Below are positions 51,634 to 58,601 of a stretch of DNA of 64,000 bases, one piece after another. A program made the position numbers and the translations under genes. The DNA comes from CBDFHC01 sp965247585. Its GTDB lineage: Bacteria; Chloroflexota; Dehalococcoidia; Lucifugimonadales; GCA-2712585. Location of the stretch: NCBI GenBank assembly GCA_965247585.1, contig CBDFHC010000003.1, positions 372,001 through 436,000 on the forward strand, in the 5' to 3' direction. Under the pieces are notes generated by a model. It had not been told where the DNA came from and ran no database searches. It saw only the letters and a list, made by a program, of their open reading frames with translations. Numbering within the stretch: the stretch's first letter is position 1; each line of letters starts with the position of its first letter.

Positions 51634-52626
51634 ATGACACTTCACCCTCACCCCTTCGGCATCCAGCTCACCGGCCTCAACGTTCGCCATGACCTCGAAC
51701 TGGCAAGTTAAGCCGACCGCCGCGGCGTTGACGCCCTCATGGTCATCGAGACCCGCCTCGCCGCCGACGCCATCGGCCCCCTCGCCGTCTTCGCCTCCCA
51801 GGCCGAACGTATCAGTGTCGGCACCGGCGTCATCCCCATCTGGACCCGCAACCTCGCCCTCATCGCCCAGACCTTCGCCACCTTGGACCTCCTGGCCCCC
51901 GGCCGCGTCGTCCTGGGCCTCGGCGCTTGGTGGGACCCCCTCCCCTCCCGTGTTGGAATAACTCGTCGAAAACCCGTCCGCGCCATGCGAGAGGTCGTCG
52001 AGTGGGTTCGTATGCTCCTCTCCATGCAAGGCGAAGTCACCTATAACGGCGGCTACGTCCACATGGACAACCTCTACCTCGACCAAGGCGGCCACCGCCC
52101 CCACAACGTTAAGCTCCATATCGGCGCCATGGGCCCTCAGATGCTCCGGCTCTCCGGCCGAATCGCTAACGGCGTTATCCTCGGCCAACAGCAGACCTTC
52201 AACGTAATCAAACGCACCGTCGCCCAGGTCCACCGCGGTGCCCAGTCCAACCAACGCCCTCTCGAAGACATCGACGTTATGAAGGCTACCCTGGTCCGCC
52301 TGGCCAGGACGAAGAAGGAGGCCGTTCAGCAGATCAAGCCCCTGCTGGCCCTCTACGTCGCCCAGCAACCCCACATCGCCGGACCCACTGAGGCGGACCC
52401 TGAGCTGGTCCAGCGCCTCCGCCACACCATTCCCTGGCCCGCCACCGACGCCCAGGTCCGCCAGGGCGCCGCCTTGGTCTCTGACGAACTGGTGGACGGC
52501 CTCGGCTGCTACGGCACCCCGGACGATGCCCTCCAGCGCCTCGCCGAGTACCGCTCCCCCGGCGTCACCACCCCCATCATCCCCCAACCCACCAAAGAGG
52601 TCATAGACCCCCTCCTCTCCTCCTAA
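51634..52626 (+). pseudogene. Luciferase-like (LLM class) flavin oxidoreductase with an in-frame stop
   Basis: From ATG 51634 the frame reads MTLHPHPFGIQLTGLNVRHD, then TAA at 51709-51711, then continues in the same frame as ADRRGVDALMVIETR and a complete LLM-type C-terminus (ISVGTGVIPIWTRNL, LVLGLGAWW-like GLGAWWDP, KLHIGAMGPQMLRL, DGLGCYGTPDDAL). The family uses FMN or F420 for oxidations. The missing N-terminus includes the first barrel strand, so the downstream ATG at 51739 would give a truncated, probably inactive protein. No further lesion is seen in the remaining frame. Confidence 0.75.
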
Positions 52627-52689
52627 CGTCGGCGGTGGCCCGGTCGCTTATGAGTGGCAAAAGAATCGGGAGCGCCCAGGTGGGTGGAG

Positions 52690-52860
52690 GGACAGAGTCC
52701 CGACATCCCGATGCTAATCGGGACCGGGAGTCTGAGCGTGTCCCTCACGACTAAAACCCTTACTGGGCGGTCCCGGGTGGGCACCATCAACCACCGATTT
52801 GCAATCCTTCGCGGTAGCCACCCCCATAGCCATCGCTTATTCCCTCGATGCCACTCCTTC
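52690..52860 (+). repeat. Dispersed hairpin repeat copy, decayed
   Basis: Hairpin 1 here is CCCGACATCCCG...ATCGGGACCGGG-like, hairpin 2 is decayed (CTGAGCGTGTCCCTCACG), and the tail GGGTGGGCACCATCAACC is clear. A further fragment with only TCCCTCAGAAAC lies near 53010. The copy at 58490-58595 is of the same subtype. Confidence 0.75.
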
Positions 52861-52899
52861 AAAGTCCACTCCTGCTGCCCACTCCACCAGCGCAAGGCT

Positions 52900-53065
52900 C
52901 CTCTTCCCCTATCGATGGGGAGACCTACAGGGGGGGTGTCGTACCCTCCATCAACCTCCGATCTCAGGGTGCCCGCAACCTGCGTTTTCTGCCGGCAGTC
53001 CAAGGCAGTCCCTCAGAAACAAACGGTCTCCCCCTATCGAGGGGGGAGAGTCAGAGAGCGGGTGC
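52900..53065 (+). repeat. Two CCCCCTATCGAGGGG hairpin repeats
   Basis: CTCTTCCCCTATCGATGGGGAGA (about 52901-52923) and TCTCCCCCTATCGAGGGGGGAGA (about 53027-53049), each followed by a CAGAG/ACAGGGGG-type tail. A third copy lies at 57744-57785. It is a small palindromic repeat family, separate from the main one. No gene is seen in 52627-53200. Confidence 0.75.
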
Positions 53066-53247
53066 GCACTCCGCTCTACCAAACACCCGTTTCACTCCAC
53101 CTCTGATACTCAACCCTTCGTGGTCACCAACCCCCCTCCATGTTAAATTCCGTATGAACAGAAAAGATTGAGAGGTCCCCAACCATCTCTTCACAAGAAA
53201 CCCCACAAATCTATCGTGACCTTGCCGTTCGGCCCGTCATCAACGCC

Positions 53248-54324
53248 ATGGGTCCTGCCACCATCGTGGGCGGCACCCGGCTCCTCCCCCAGGCGCTGGA
53301 AGCCATGGCCGCCGCCAGTCGAAGCCTCGTCAACATGGCGGAGCTGAACGCCCGGGCCGGCGAGCTCGTCGCCTCTATCACCGGCGCCGAGGCGGGGCTT
53401 ATTAGCGGCGGCGCCGCCAGCGGCATCACCCTGGCCACCGCCGCCGCCATCGCCGGCTCTGATCCCCTCCTGATGCACCGCCTCCCCGAATCCGACGGCC
53501 TCAGGAACGAGGTCATCATCCACTCCATGCACCGCTTCGGCTACGACCAGGCCTACCGGGCCGCCGGCGCCAAGCTCCAGTACGTCGGCACCGCCATCCG
53601 CTGCAACGAATGGGAGCTGGAGGGCGCAATCAACCAGCGCACCGCCGCCATCGCCTACCTCCAGGCCCCCTACATCCGCCACACCGCCATTCCGTTGGAC
53701 CGCGTCGCCGAGATCGCACATCGCCACGACGTTCCCGTCATCGTCGACGCCGCCACCATGGTCCCTCCCCGCGACAACCTGACTAAGTACATCCGTCAAG
53801 GCGCAGACATCGTCATCATCAGCGGCGGCAAGGGCATCCGCGGCCCCCAGGGCTCCGGGCTCCTCTTCGGCCGTAAGGACCTGGTACAGGCCGCCGCCGC
53901 CAACGCCAGCCCCAACCAATTCATCGGCCGCGGCATGAAGGTCTCAAAGGAGGACATCGTCGGCCTCGTCACCGCCCTGAAATACTTCGTGGACCAGGAC
54001 GAAGAGGCTCAGATGGCCCGCTGGCGCTCCATGGCCCAGCGGGTGGTGGACGAGCTGCGTGACGTCCCAGGCATCAGCCTCACCGTGGTGCACGACGAGC
54101 TAGACTGGCTTATCCCCGCCGCCCTAATCGAGCTGGGACCCAACCGGAACGGGCCCCCCCGCGCCGAGATCGTGTCAGCCCTGGAGGCCGGCGATCCTCC
54201 CATCTACCTTCAGAACTTCTTCCTGCCCGATCACCAGATGGCCGTCGACCCCATCGCCCTGGAGGAGTGGGAGCTGGACATACTCATCCCCCGTATTAAG
54301 GCCCAACTCGTCCGGTCCAACTAG
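53248..54324 (+). CDS. SelA-like PLP-dependent enzyme
   Basis: 358 residues from the first ATG. PLP-binding Lys195 is in ISGGKGIRGPQG; GLISGGAASGITLATAAAIAG and PVIVDAATMVPP give the cofactor pocket. This matches the SelA/D-glucosaminate-6-phosphate ammonia-lyase (DgaE) group rather than true SelA, which is longer. The frame upstream of the ATG reads YRDLAVRPVINA, the usual family N-terminus, but holds no ATG, GTG or TTG before a TGA at 53155. Either an ATT/ATC start is used or the real start was lost. No selC or selB lies nearby. Confidence 0.78.
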   Translation: MGPATIVGGTRLLPQALEAMAAASRSLVNMAELNARAGELVASITGAEAGLISGGAASGITLATAAAIAGSDPLLMHRLPESDGLRNEVIIHSMHRFGYDQAYRAAGAKLQYVGTAIRCNEWELEGAINQRTAAIAYLQAPYIRHTAIPLDRVAEIAHRHDVPVIVDAATMVPPRDNLTKYIRQGADIVIISGGKGIRGPQGSGLLFGRKDLVQAAAANASPNQFIGRGMKVSKEDIVGLVTALKYFVDQDEEAQMARWRSMAQRVVDELRDVPGISLTVVHDELDWLIPAALIELGPNRNGPPRAEIVSALEAGDPPIYLQNFFLPDHQMAVDPIALEEWELDILIPRIKAQLVRSN

Positions 54325-54674
54325 CCCCCACCGGGTCTCCTCACCACCATTCGTCCCACTCAGCATCCGTTGGCCTCCAATGGCCATACATCCGTGGATG
54401 GGCGATCTGTTTACAAGGCCTTAACCTCCGCTTAACAAGCCAACAACATTGACTCAACTATGCATCAACAATGACATAACAACGGGCATGCTCCACCTTA
54501 TCCTCCGTCCCGCATTTGTTGACTCATTCTCAAATTGTGCTCAAATTGCCCTAAATATTTTCTAGGGCTGTTCTTAGACAATTCCAATTTAATTTGGCCT
54601 CCAACCCGCTGATCCTGAGGCCCTCGAAAGGCCCTGTATATATTCAACTTCCGGACCCCTCGATGGGCCAATCC
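54325..54674. other. AT-rich convergent spacer
   Basis: 350 bp between two gene ends. 54410-54600 is clearly AT-richer than its surroundings and contains TTGACTCA-like repeats (54450, 54519), a direct repeat CTCAAATTG (about 54530 and 54540) and a CCCTA...TAGGG inverted repeat (about 54550). The end has a fragment of the second repeat family (CCCGCTGATCCTGAGG). No gene is recognised. Confidence 0.5.
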
Positions 54675-55505
54675 TCAGGCCTCCCGCATCCCCTTGGCCT
54701 CCTGCCACAACCTCTCCTTCTCCTCCATCGACAAGTCCCCAAACTCAACGCCACGGTCTTGCGCCAATCGCTCCATCACCAAATACCGCCGCCGGAACTT
54801 CTCGTTCGCCCGCCGCAGCGCGTCCTCCGCATGCACCCCCTCCCACCGCGCCAGGTTCACCAGCGAGAACAGCAGGTCCCCTATCTCCTCCGCCTTCTCA
54901 TCCTGGCTTTCCGCCTCCGCCACCTCCCTTATCTCTTCCGACACCTTCTCCAGCACACCAGCGGCGTCATCCCAATCGAACCCTACTCGCGAGACCCGGT
55001 CCTGCATCAGTTGCGCCTCCGACAGCGACGGCATGGCGCTGGGAATACCCTCCACCGGCGAGCGTCGGCCCCTCTCCTTCTCCTTCAGCAGGTCCCAGTT
55101 GCGCTCCACCTCCCGGGCGTCGGCCACCTCCACGTCGCCGAAGACGTGCGGATGCCTCCGCACCAGCTTCTCGTTAATCGCCCGCAACACGTCGCTTATA
55201 TCAAACTCACCCGCCCTGGCAGCGATGTCCGAATGGAACGCCACCTGCACCAGGATGTCCCCCATCTCTTCTGCTAGCTTCTTCGGCTCCTGCCGGTCTA
55301 TCGCCTCCAGCACCTCGTAGCACTCTTCCAACAGGTTCCGCTTCAGCGACTCGTGCGTCTGTTCAATGTCCCACGGGCAGCCCCCCGGAGACCTCAGCCG
55401 CTCCACAATTGCCATCAGCGCATCAAAGCTGGCGTGGTCTTGTCCCGTAGGTCCCTTAGGCTCCATCGGCCGATTATAGGTACGATATTCGTTGAATGGC
55501 AACAT
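54675..55505 (-). CDS. mazG: MazG nucleoside triphosphate pyrophosphohydrolase
   Basis: 276 residues with two MazG repeats, as in E. coli MazG. The first has PGGCPWDIEQTHESLKRNLL, EECYEVLEAID and EEMGDILVQVAFH; the second has LSEAQLMQDRVSRVGFDW and a degenerate EIGDLLFSLVNLARW. The acidic EExxE/ExxD motifs bind Mg2+. It hydrolyses NTPs or dNTPs to NMP and PPi, cleaning damaged nucleotides and lowering ppGpp. The start is ATG 55505 or the Met 13 codons later; neither has a strong ribosome binding site. Confidence 0.92.
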   Translation of the reverse strand: MLPFNEYRTYNRPMEPKGPTGQDHASFDALMAIVERLRSPGGCPWDIEQTHESLKRNLLEECYEVLEAIDRQEPKKLAEEMGDILVQVAFHSDIAARAGEFDISDVLRAINEKLVRRHPHVFGDVEVADAREVERNWDLLKEKERGRRSPVEGIPSAMPSLSEAQLMQDRVSRVGFDWDDAAGVLEKVSEEIREVAEAESQDEKAEEIGDLLFSLVNLARWEGVHAEDALRRANEKFRRRYLVMERLAQDRGVEFGDLSMEEKERLWQEAKGMREA

Positions 55506-55535
55506 TCCCCGTGATACCGTTGAACTGAGTGACCC

Positions 55536-56276
55536 ATGCCTGGCGCGCCGAAAATACTACCCGTACTCTTCGTACTGGCCATCCCTATCCTCCTCGTCAC
55601 CGCGTCCGTTACCTGGGCCATAAACGACCTGCGCCTGTACGCCCACGGCTTCGACAAGTTCGACATCCCGGCGAAGACCGGCATCGAGCGCCCAGACCTC
55701 ATCCAGGCCGCCGCCGACATCCGCGGCTACTTCAACTCCGGCCAGGAGAAGATAGACCTCCGCGCCCCGATATTCGGACAGGAGAGCTCCCTCTTCGGCG
55801 GCCGCGAGGTTGCCCACATGAAGGACGTCAAAGACCTGATTTGGGGCGTCTACATCCTCGGCGCCATGGCCGGTCTCTACCTGCTCTCCGTCTCCCTGGC
55901 TGGGCTCCTCTGGAAGGGCGGCGTCTTCCTGCCGCACCTCGCCCGCTGGCTTCTCCGGGGCTCCGTACTGACCATCGGCATCATTGCCACAGTGGGTCTT
56001 TTCGCCCTGGTGGCGTTCGACCAGCTTTTTCTTTTATTCCACAAGATCAGCTTCGCCAACGACTTCTGGCGGCTGGACCCTTCACGACACTACCTGGTCC
56101 GAATGTTCCCTGAAGGATTCTGGTTCGACGCCACCCTCTTCGTTGGCATCGTATCCGTGGGGCTGGCCCTGCTCCTCGCCGCCGCCTCCGCCGCCTACCT
56201 TCTGGCCCTCCGCCACCGCTCCCGCAGCCACCCAACTTCCCTGCTCACCCACCCAGAACGCACCACCACCTCCTAG
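55536..56276 (+). CDS. DUF1461 integral membrane protein
   Basis: 246 residues. It has TM1 at about 8-28, then an outside loop with DIRGYFNSGQEKID and HMKDVKDLIWG, TM2 about 105-128, TM3 about 138-163, a loop with FHKISFANDFWRLDPSRHYLVRMFP, and TM4 about 200-228. The F...ND.W.LDP....L..MFP motif is the DUF1461 (TIGR01906) signature. Its function is not known with certainty; a DUF1461 member (Lit/LnsB type) is tied to lipoprotein N-acyl transfer in Gram-positives, so lipid or lipoprotein handling is possible. Confidence 0.8.
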   Translation: MPGAPKILPVLFVLAIPILLVTASVTWAINDLRLYAHGFDKFDIPAKTGIERPDLIQAAADIRGYFNSGQEKIDLRAPIFGQESSLFGGREVAHMKDVKDLIWGVYILGAMAGLYLLSVSLAGLLWKGGVFLPHLARWLLRGSVLTIGIIATVGLFALVAFDQLFLLFHKISFANDFWRLDPSRHYLVRMFPEGFWFDATLFVGIVSVGLALLLAAASAAYLLALRHRSRSHPTSLLTHPERTTTS

Positions 56277-56394
56277 CCGCCTGACAAGGAAGGATTGATG
56301 CCCCCCAGGTCACCCAACAACAGTCCGTGCCTGCCCACGCGTCGCGTAATCGCCCCGCAATGAGGCCTTTGGCCCTCCCATTTCCGCTGATTCT

Positions 56395-56600
56395 GAGGCG
56401 CTCGAAGGAGAGCGGAAACCACCAACCTGTAATTTTCAGTTCTTCGTGGTATCGATACCATTCGCCATCGCTAATTGCACAGCGCGGCCCTCAAAAGGAT
56501 GTCTTCTGCGCTCAATCAGCACTAACCAGACAAGAGGAGTGAAGGGAACCTGGGCGGTGGCTGCGGGGAGTCTGAGGGACACCCTCAGACCTGAATCGCT
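56395..56600 (+). repeat. Dispersed hairpin repeat, tail and core in separate parts
   Basis: 56405-56480 is a tail block (ACCACCAACCTGTAATTTTC, ATCGATACC linker). 56485-56600 is a core with hairpin 2 as CTGAGGGACACCCTCAG, where the loop is the complement of the usual TGT; the flanks keep the common orientation. A fragment CTGATTCTGAGGCGCTCGAA of the second repeat family lies at 56387. Confidence 0.75.
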
Positions 56601-56604
56601 ACCC

Positions 56605-56829
56605 CTAGTGCCCGCACCCGCACATACTCCCACCACCGCCACAGCATCCGCCCATCCCCGCCAGCGGCGCCGCCTGACCGTTATCCCCCGCCGAAACCGC
56701 CGCGAACAGCGATAGCGCCTTCTTGCTCGGCAGCCCGCAGTCCGGGCACTCCGCATGATTGGCCCCAGAGGGCTGCAACCGGTCAAATCTCACGTCGCAC
56801 TCGGCGCATACATATTCGTAAATCGGCAT
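56605..56829 (-). CDS. FmdB-family zinc-ribbon protein
   Basis: 74 residues from the ATG at 56829; the frame can run on to 56991 but that part overlaps mutM in a wrong context. MPIYEYVCAECDVRFDRLQ and CPDCG are the FmdB/CxxC_CXXC_SSSS zinc-ribbon pattern. The end is unusual, with GGCCGGGGSMCGCGH adding a Cys/Gly/His-rich tail that may bind another metal. The role is unknown; in other bacteria such proteins are regulators or metallochaperone-like. It lies 65 bp after mutM on the same strand. Confidence 0.85.
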   Translation of the reverse strand: MPIYEYVCAECDVRFDRLQPSGANHAECPDCGLPSKKALSLFAAVSAGDNGQAAPLAGMGGCCGGGGSMCGCGH

Positions 56830-56893
56830 CGTCCTACCCTGAAAATAGTGTGGCGTTCTGCTGGAACAACTGTATCCCACCCTCAACCCCCAG

Positions 56894-57715
56894 TCAATTC
56901 GTCGAAGGCTGGCACCGCCCGCAAAAGTACGTGCTCCGGCCCCGCACCGGCACCCTCTCGATCGCCGTCCCGCAGTTGGAGCACCCCTCACCCTTCTTTC
57001 GCGGCACGCGGAGGGCCAGCAGTCCCTCCTTCGATTCCGTAGGCGGCCCGCCCATCAAGGCCAGCGGCGCCAGCCGCTCTACTGCCTGCGACAGCGCGTC
57101 CACTATCTCGTCCCGCAGCGCCGATACCTGCCTCGTGGTCAGAGCCACGCCCGGCGTCAACGGGTGAACCCCACAGGCGAACAGCACCTCGTCCGCGTAG
57201 ATGTTCCCTATCCCCGCTATCAACCCTTGGTCGCACAGCAGCGCCTTCACCGGCGCTTTCCTGCCATCCAATATCCGGCCCAGCACCTCCGCGGTAAATT
57301 CCCGCTCCAGTGGCTCCGGGCCCAGCCCGTTCAGCAGCGGCCCTTCATCGTCCACCAACCACAGCATCCCCAGCTTCCGCGGGTCCACGAACAGCAGCTC
57401 CCTGCCATCGTCCAACGAAAAGTAGTTTCGCGTCATTCGGTGCCGAGGCTCCGACTCCGAACGCATCAGCAGCGACCCCGTCATCCGAAGGTGCGCCACC
57501 AGGCTCTGCCCGTTGTCCAAACGGAACAGCAGGAACTTCGCCCGGCGCCCCACCTCCCTGACACACCGGCCCATGACCCCCAGCACAAAGTCTTCCAGCG
57601 GCGGCGTCTTGATCGCCTTCGCCCACAAAATCGTCGCTCCGGTGAACCGCAGCCCCACAATCCCCGCCCCCACCAGGTTCCGCCTTACCGCCTCAACATC
57701 CGGCAGTTCCGGCAT
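56894..57715 (-). CDS. mutM: Formamidopyrimidine-DNA glycosylase
   Basis: 273 residues, normal length. The start MPELPDVEAV gives the catalytic Pro (residue 2) and Glu3 once Met is removed; Lys60 in GRRAKFLLF is the conserved helper Lys. QGLIAGIGNIYADEVLF is the helix-two-turn-helix, and the C-terminal zinc finger is CSNC plus CGRCQ. It removes oxidised purines (8-oxoG) and cuts the strand by beta/delta elimination. It is followed on the same strand by the FmdB-type gene. Confidence 0.95.
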   Translation of the reverse strand: MPELPDVEAVRRNLVGAGIVGLRFTGATILWAKAIKTPPLEDFVLGVMGRCVREVGRRAKFLLFRLDNGQSLVAHLRMTGSLLMRSESEPRHRMTRNYFSLDDGRELLFVDPRKLGMLWLVDDEGPLLNGLGPEPLEREFTAEVLGRILDGRKAPVKALLCDQGLIAGIGNIYADEVLFACGVHPLTPGVALTTRQVSALRDEIVDALSQAVERLAPLALMGGPPTESKEGLLALRVPRKKGEGCSNCGTAIERVPVRGRSTYFCGRCQPSTN

Positions 57716-57743
57716 CGCAACCCCTCAGTCAGTGCGTATTATC

Positions 57744-57785
57744 CTCTCCCCCTATCGAGGGGGAGAGCCAGAGGGGGGTCGTCTC
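57744..57785 (+). repeat. CCCCCTATCGAGGGGG hairpin repeat, third copy
   Basis: CTCTCCCCCT pairs perfectly with AGGGGGAGAG across ATCG (57744-57767), followed by CCAGAGGGGGG. It lies between mutM and the DUF1326 gene and may act as a terminator for the latter on the minus strand. Confidence 0.75.
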
Positions 57786-57816
57786 CCCTGTCCCCAATCG
57801 CCACCACCACTACCCC

Positions 57817-58419
57817 TTACGCCGAGAAATTAAACCGTCCCTGAATCACGTTGTGTCCGCTCAGGTTAACGTTCATCCCCAGCGCCTCATTCTTCACGAT
57901 GTACTTCGGGGCTTTGCCCACGTACGCCGGCGCCCCGCCGATGGTGGAAAACACGCTGTTCTGCAGAATCGTGTGCTCGCCCTTCGAGTTCAAGTACGGC
58001 ACCATCTCCGCGTCCACCGCGTCGCTAATCTTCAGGATGCCCTGCCCCTGGTCACCCTCGAAGATTATGGGGGCCCGCTCCACGCTCACCACCTCGCCTA
58101 TCAGCTTTACTATGTCGGCCACCGGACCGCCCTGCTTCCCGGTGTACACGCTCAGTATCGCCTCCTCCTGCTCCGCCGAGGCGTTTTCGTCCACCACCAC
58201 TGACACCCGCCAGCCGCCGTCCAGGATGTTCCCCGGAACGTGCGCCATCGCCCCCAGCGTCAGCCCAGAAACGTCCACTCCGTCAATGGAACCCTTGTCA
58301 AAGTGCCAGGCCACCGCCACGTCGCACCGGTCCCCGTCCGCGTCCTCCCCCATCTAGCACGGGCAAATAACGTTGCAGGTACAAAACTCAAACAACCGGC
58401 CTTCTAGCTGATATGCCAT
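57817..58419 (-). pseudogene. DUF1326 protein gene interrupted by an in-frame TAG
   Basis: From ATG 58419 (AGGAGG upstream) the frame reads MAYQLEGRLFEFCTCNVICPC, then TAG at 58354-58356, then continues MGEDADGDRCDVAVAWHFDKG to the normal DUF1326 end. In the family the CPC is followed by a residue, often Trp, before GED, so TGG to TAG is the likely change. The rest is intact (178 residues, SGLTLGAMAHVPGNIL, GHNVIQGRFNFSA). The TAG is followed at once by ATG, allowing re-initiation, but the product would lack the CxC...CPC cluster. Function of the family is unknown. Confidence 0.78.
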
Positions 58420-58489
58420 AAGACTCCCTCCTGAATACTTCTATTGAGGCCGCCCTATATTACGGTCTACTGATGATGATTACATCCCC

Positions 58490-58595
58490 CAGCCATACAG
58501 GACGGTGTAGCGAACCTGGGTGGGTCGAAGGACTTCATCCCGAGATCTCGATTTCAATCTGGACCGGGGGTCTGAGAGTGTCCCTCAGGAACCAA
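58490..58595 (+). repeat. Dispersed hairpin repeat copy
   Basis: CAGGACGGTGTAGCGAACC, then a first hairpin of the ATCCCGAGATCTCG...CCGGGG type and CTGAGAGTGTCCCTCAGG. It has no tail, ending 20 bp before the polA stop. It is similar to the copy at 52690-52860. Confidence 0.75.
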
Positions 58596-58601
58596 CCCCC
58601 C

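Noticed and set aside
58354..58356. TAG read as pyrrolysine
   Set aside because: Several other genes in the window end in TAG without sign of extension, and no pylT/pylS-like gene is seen here. A nonsense change from TGG is simpler.
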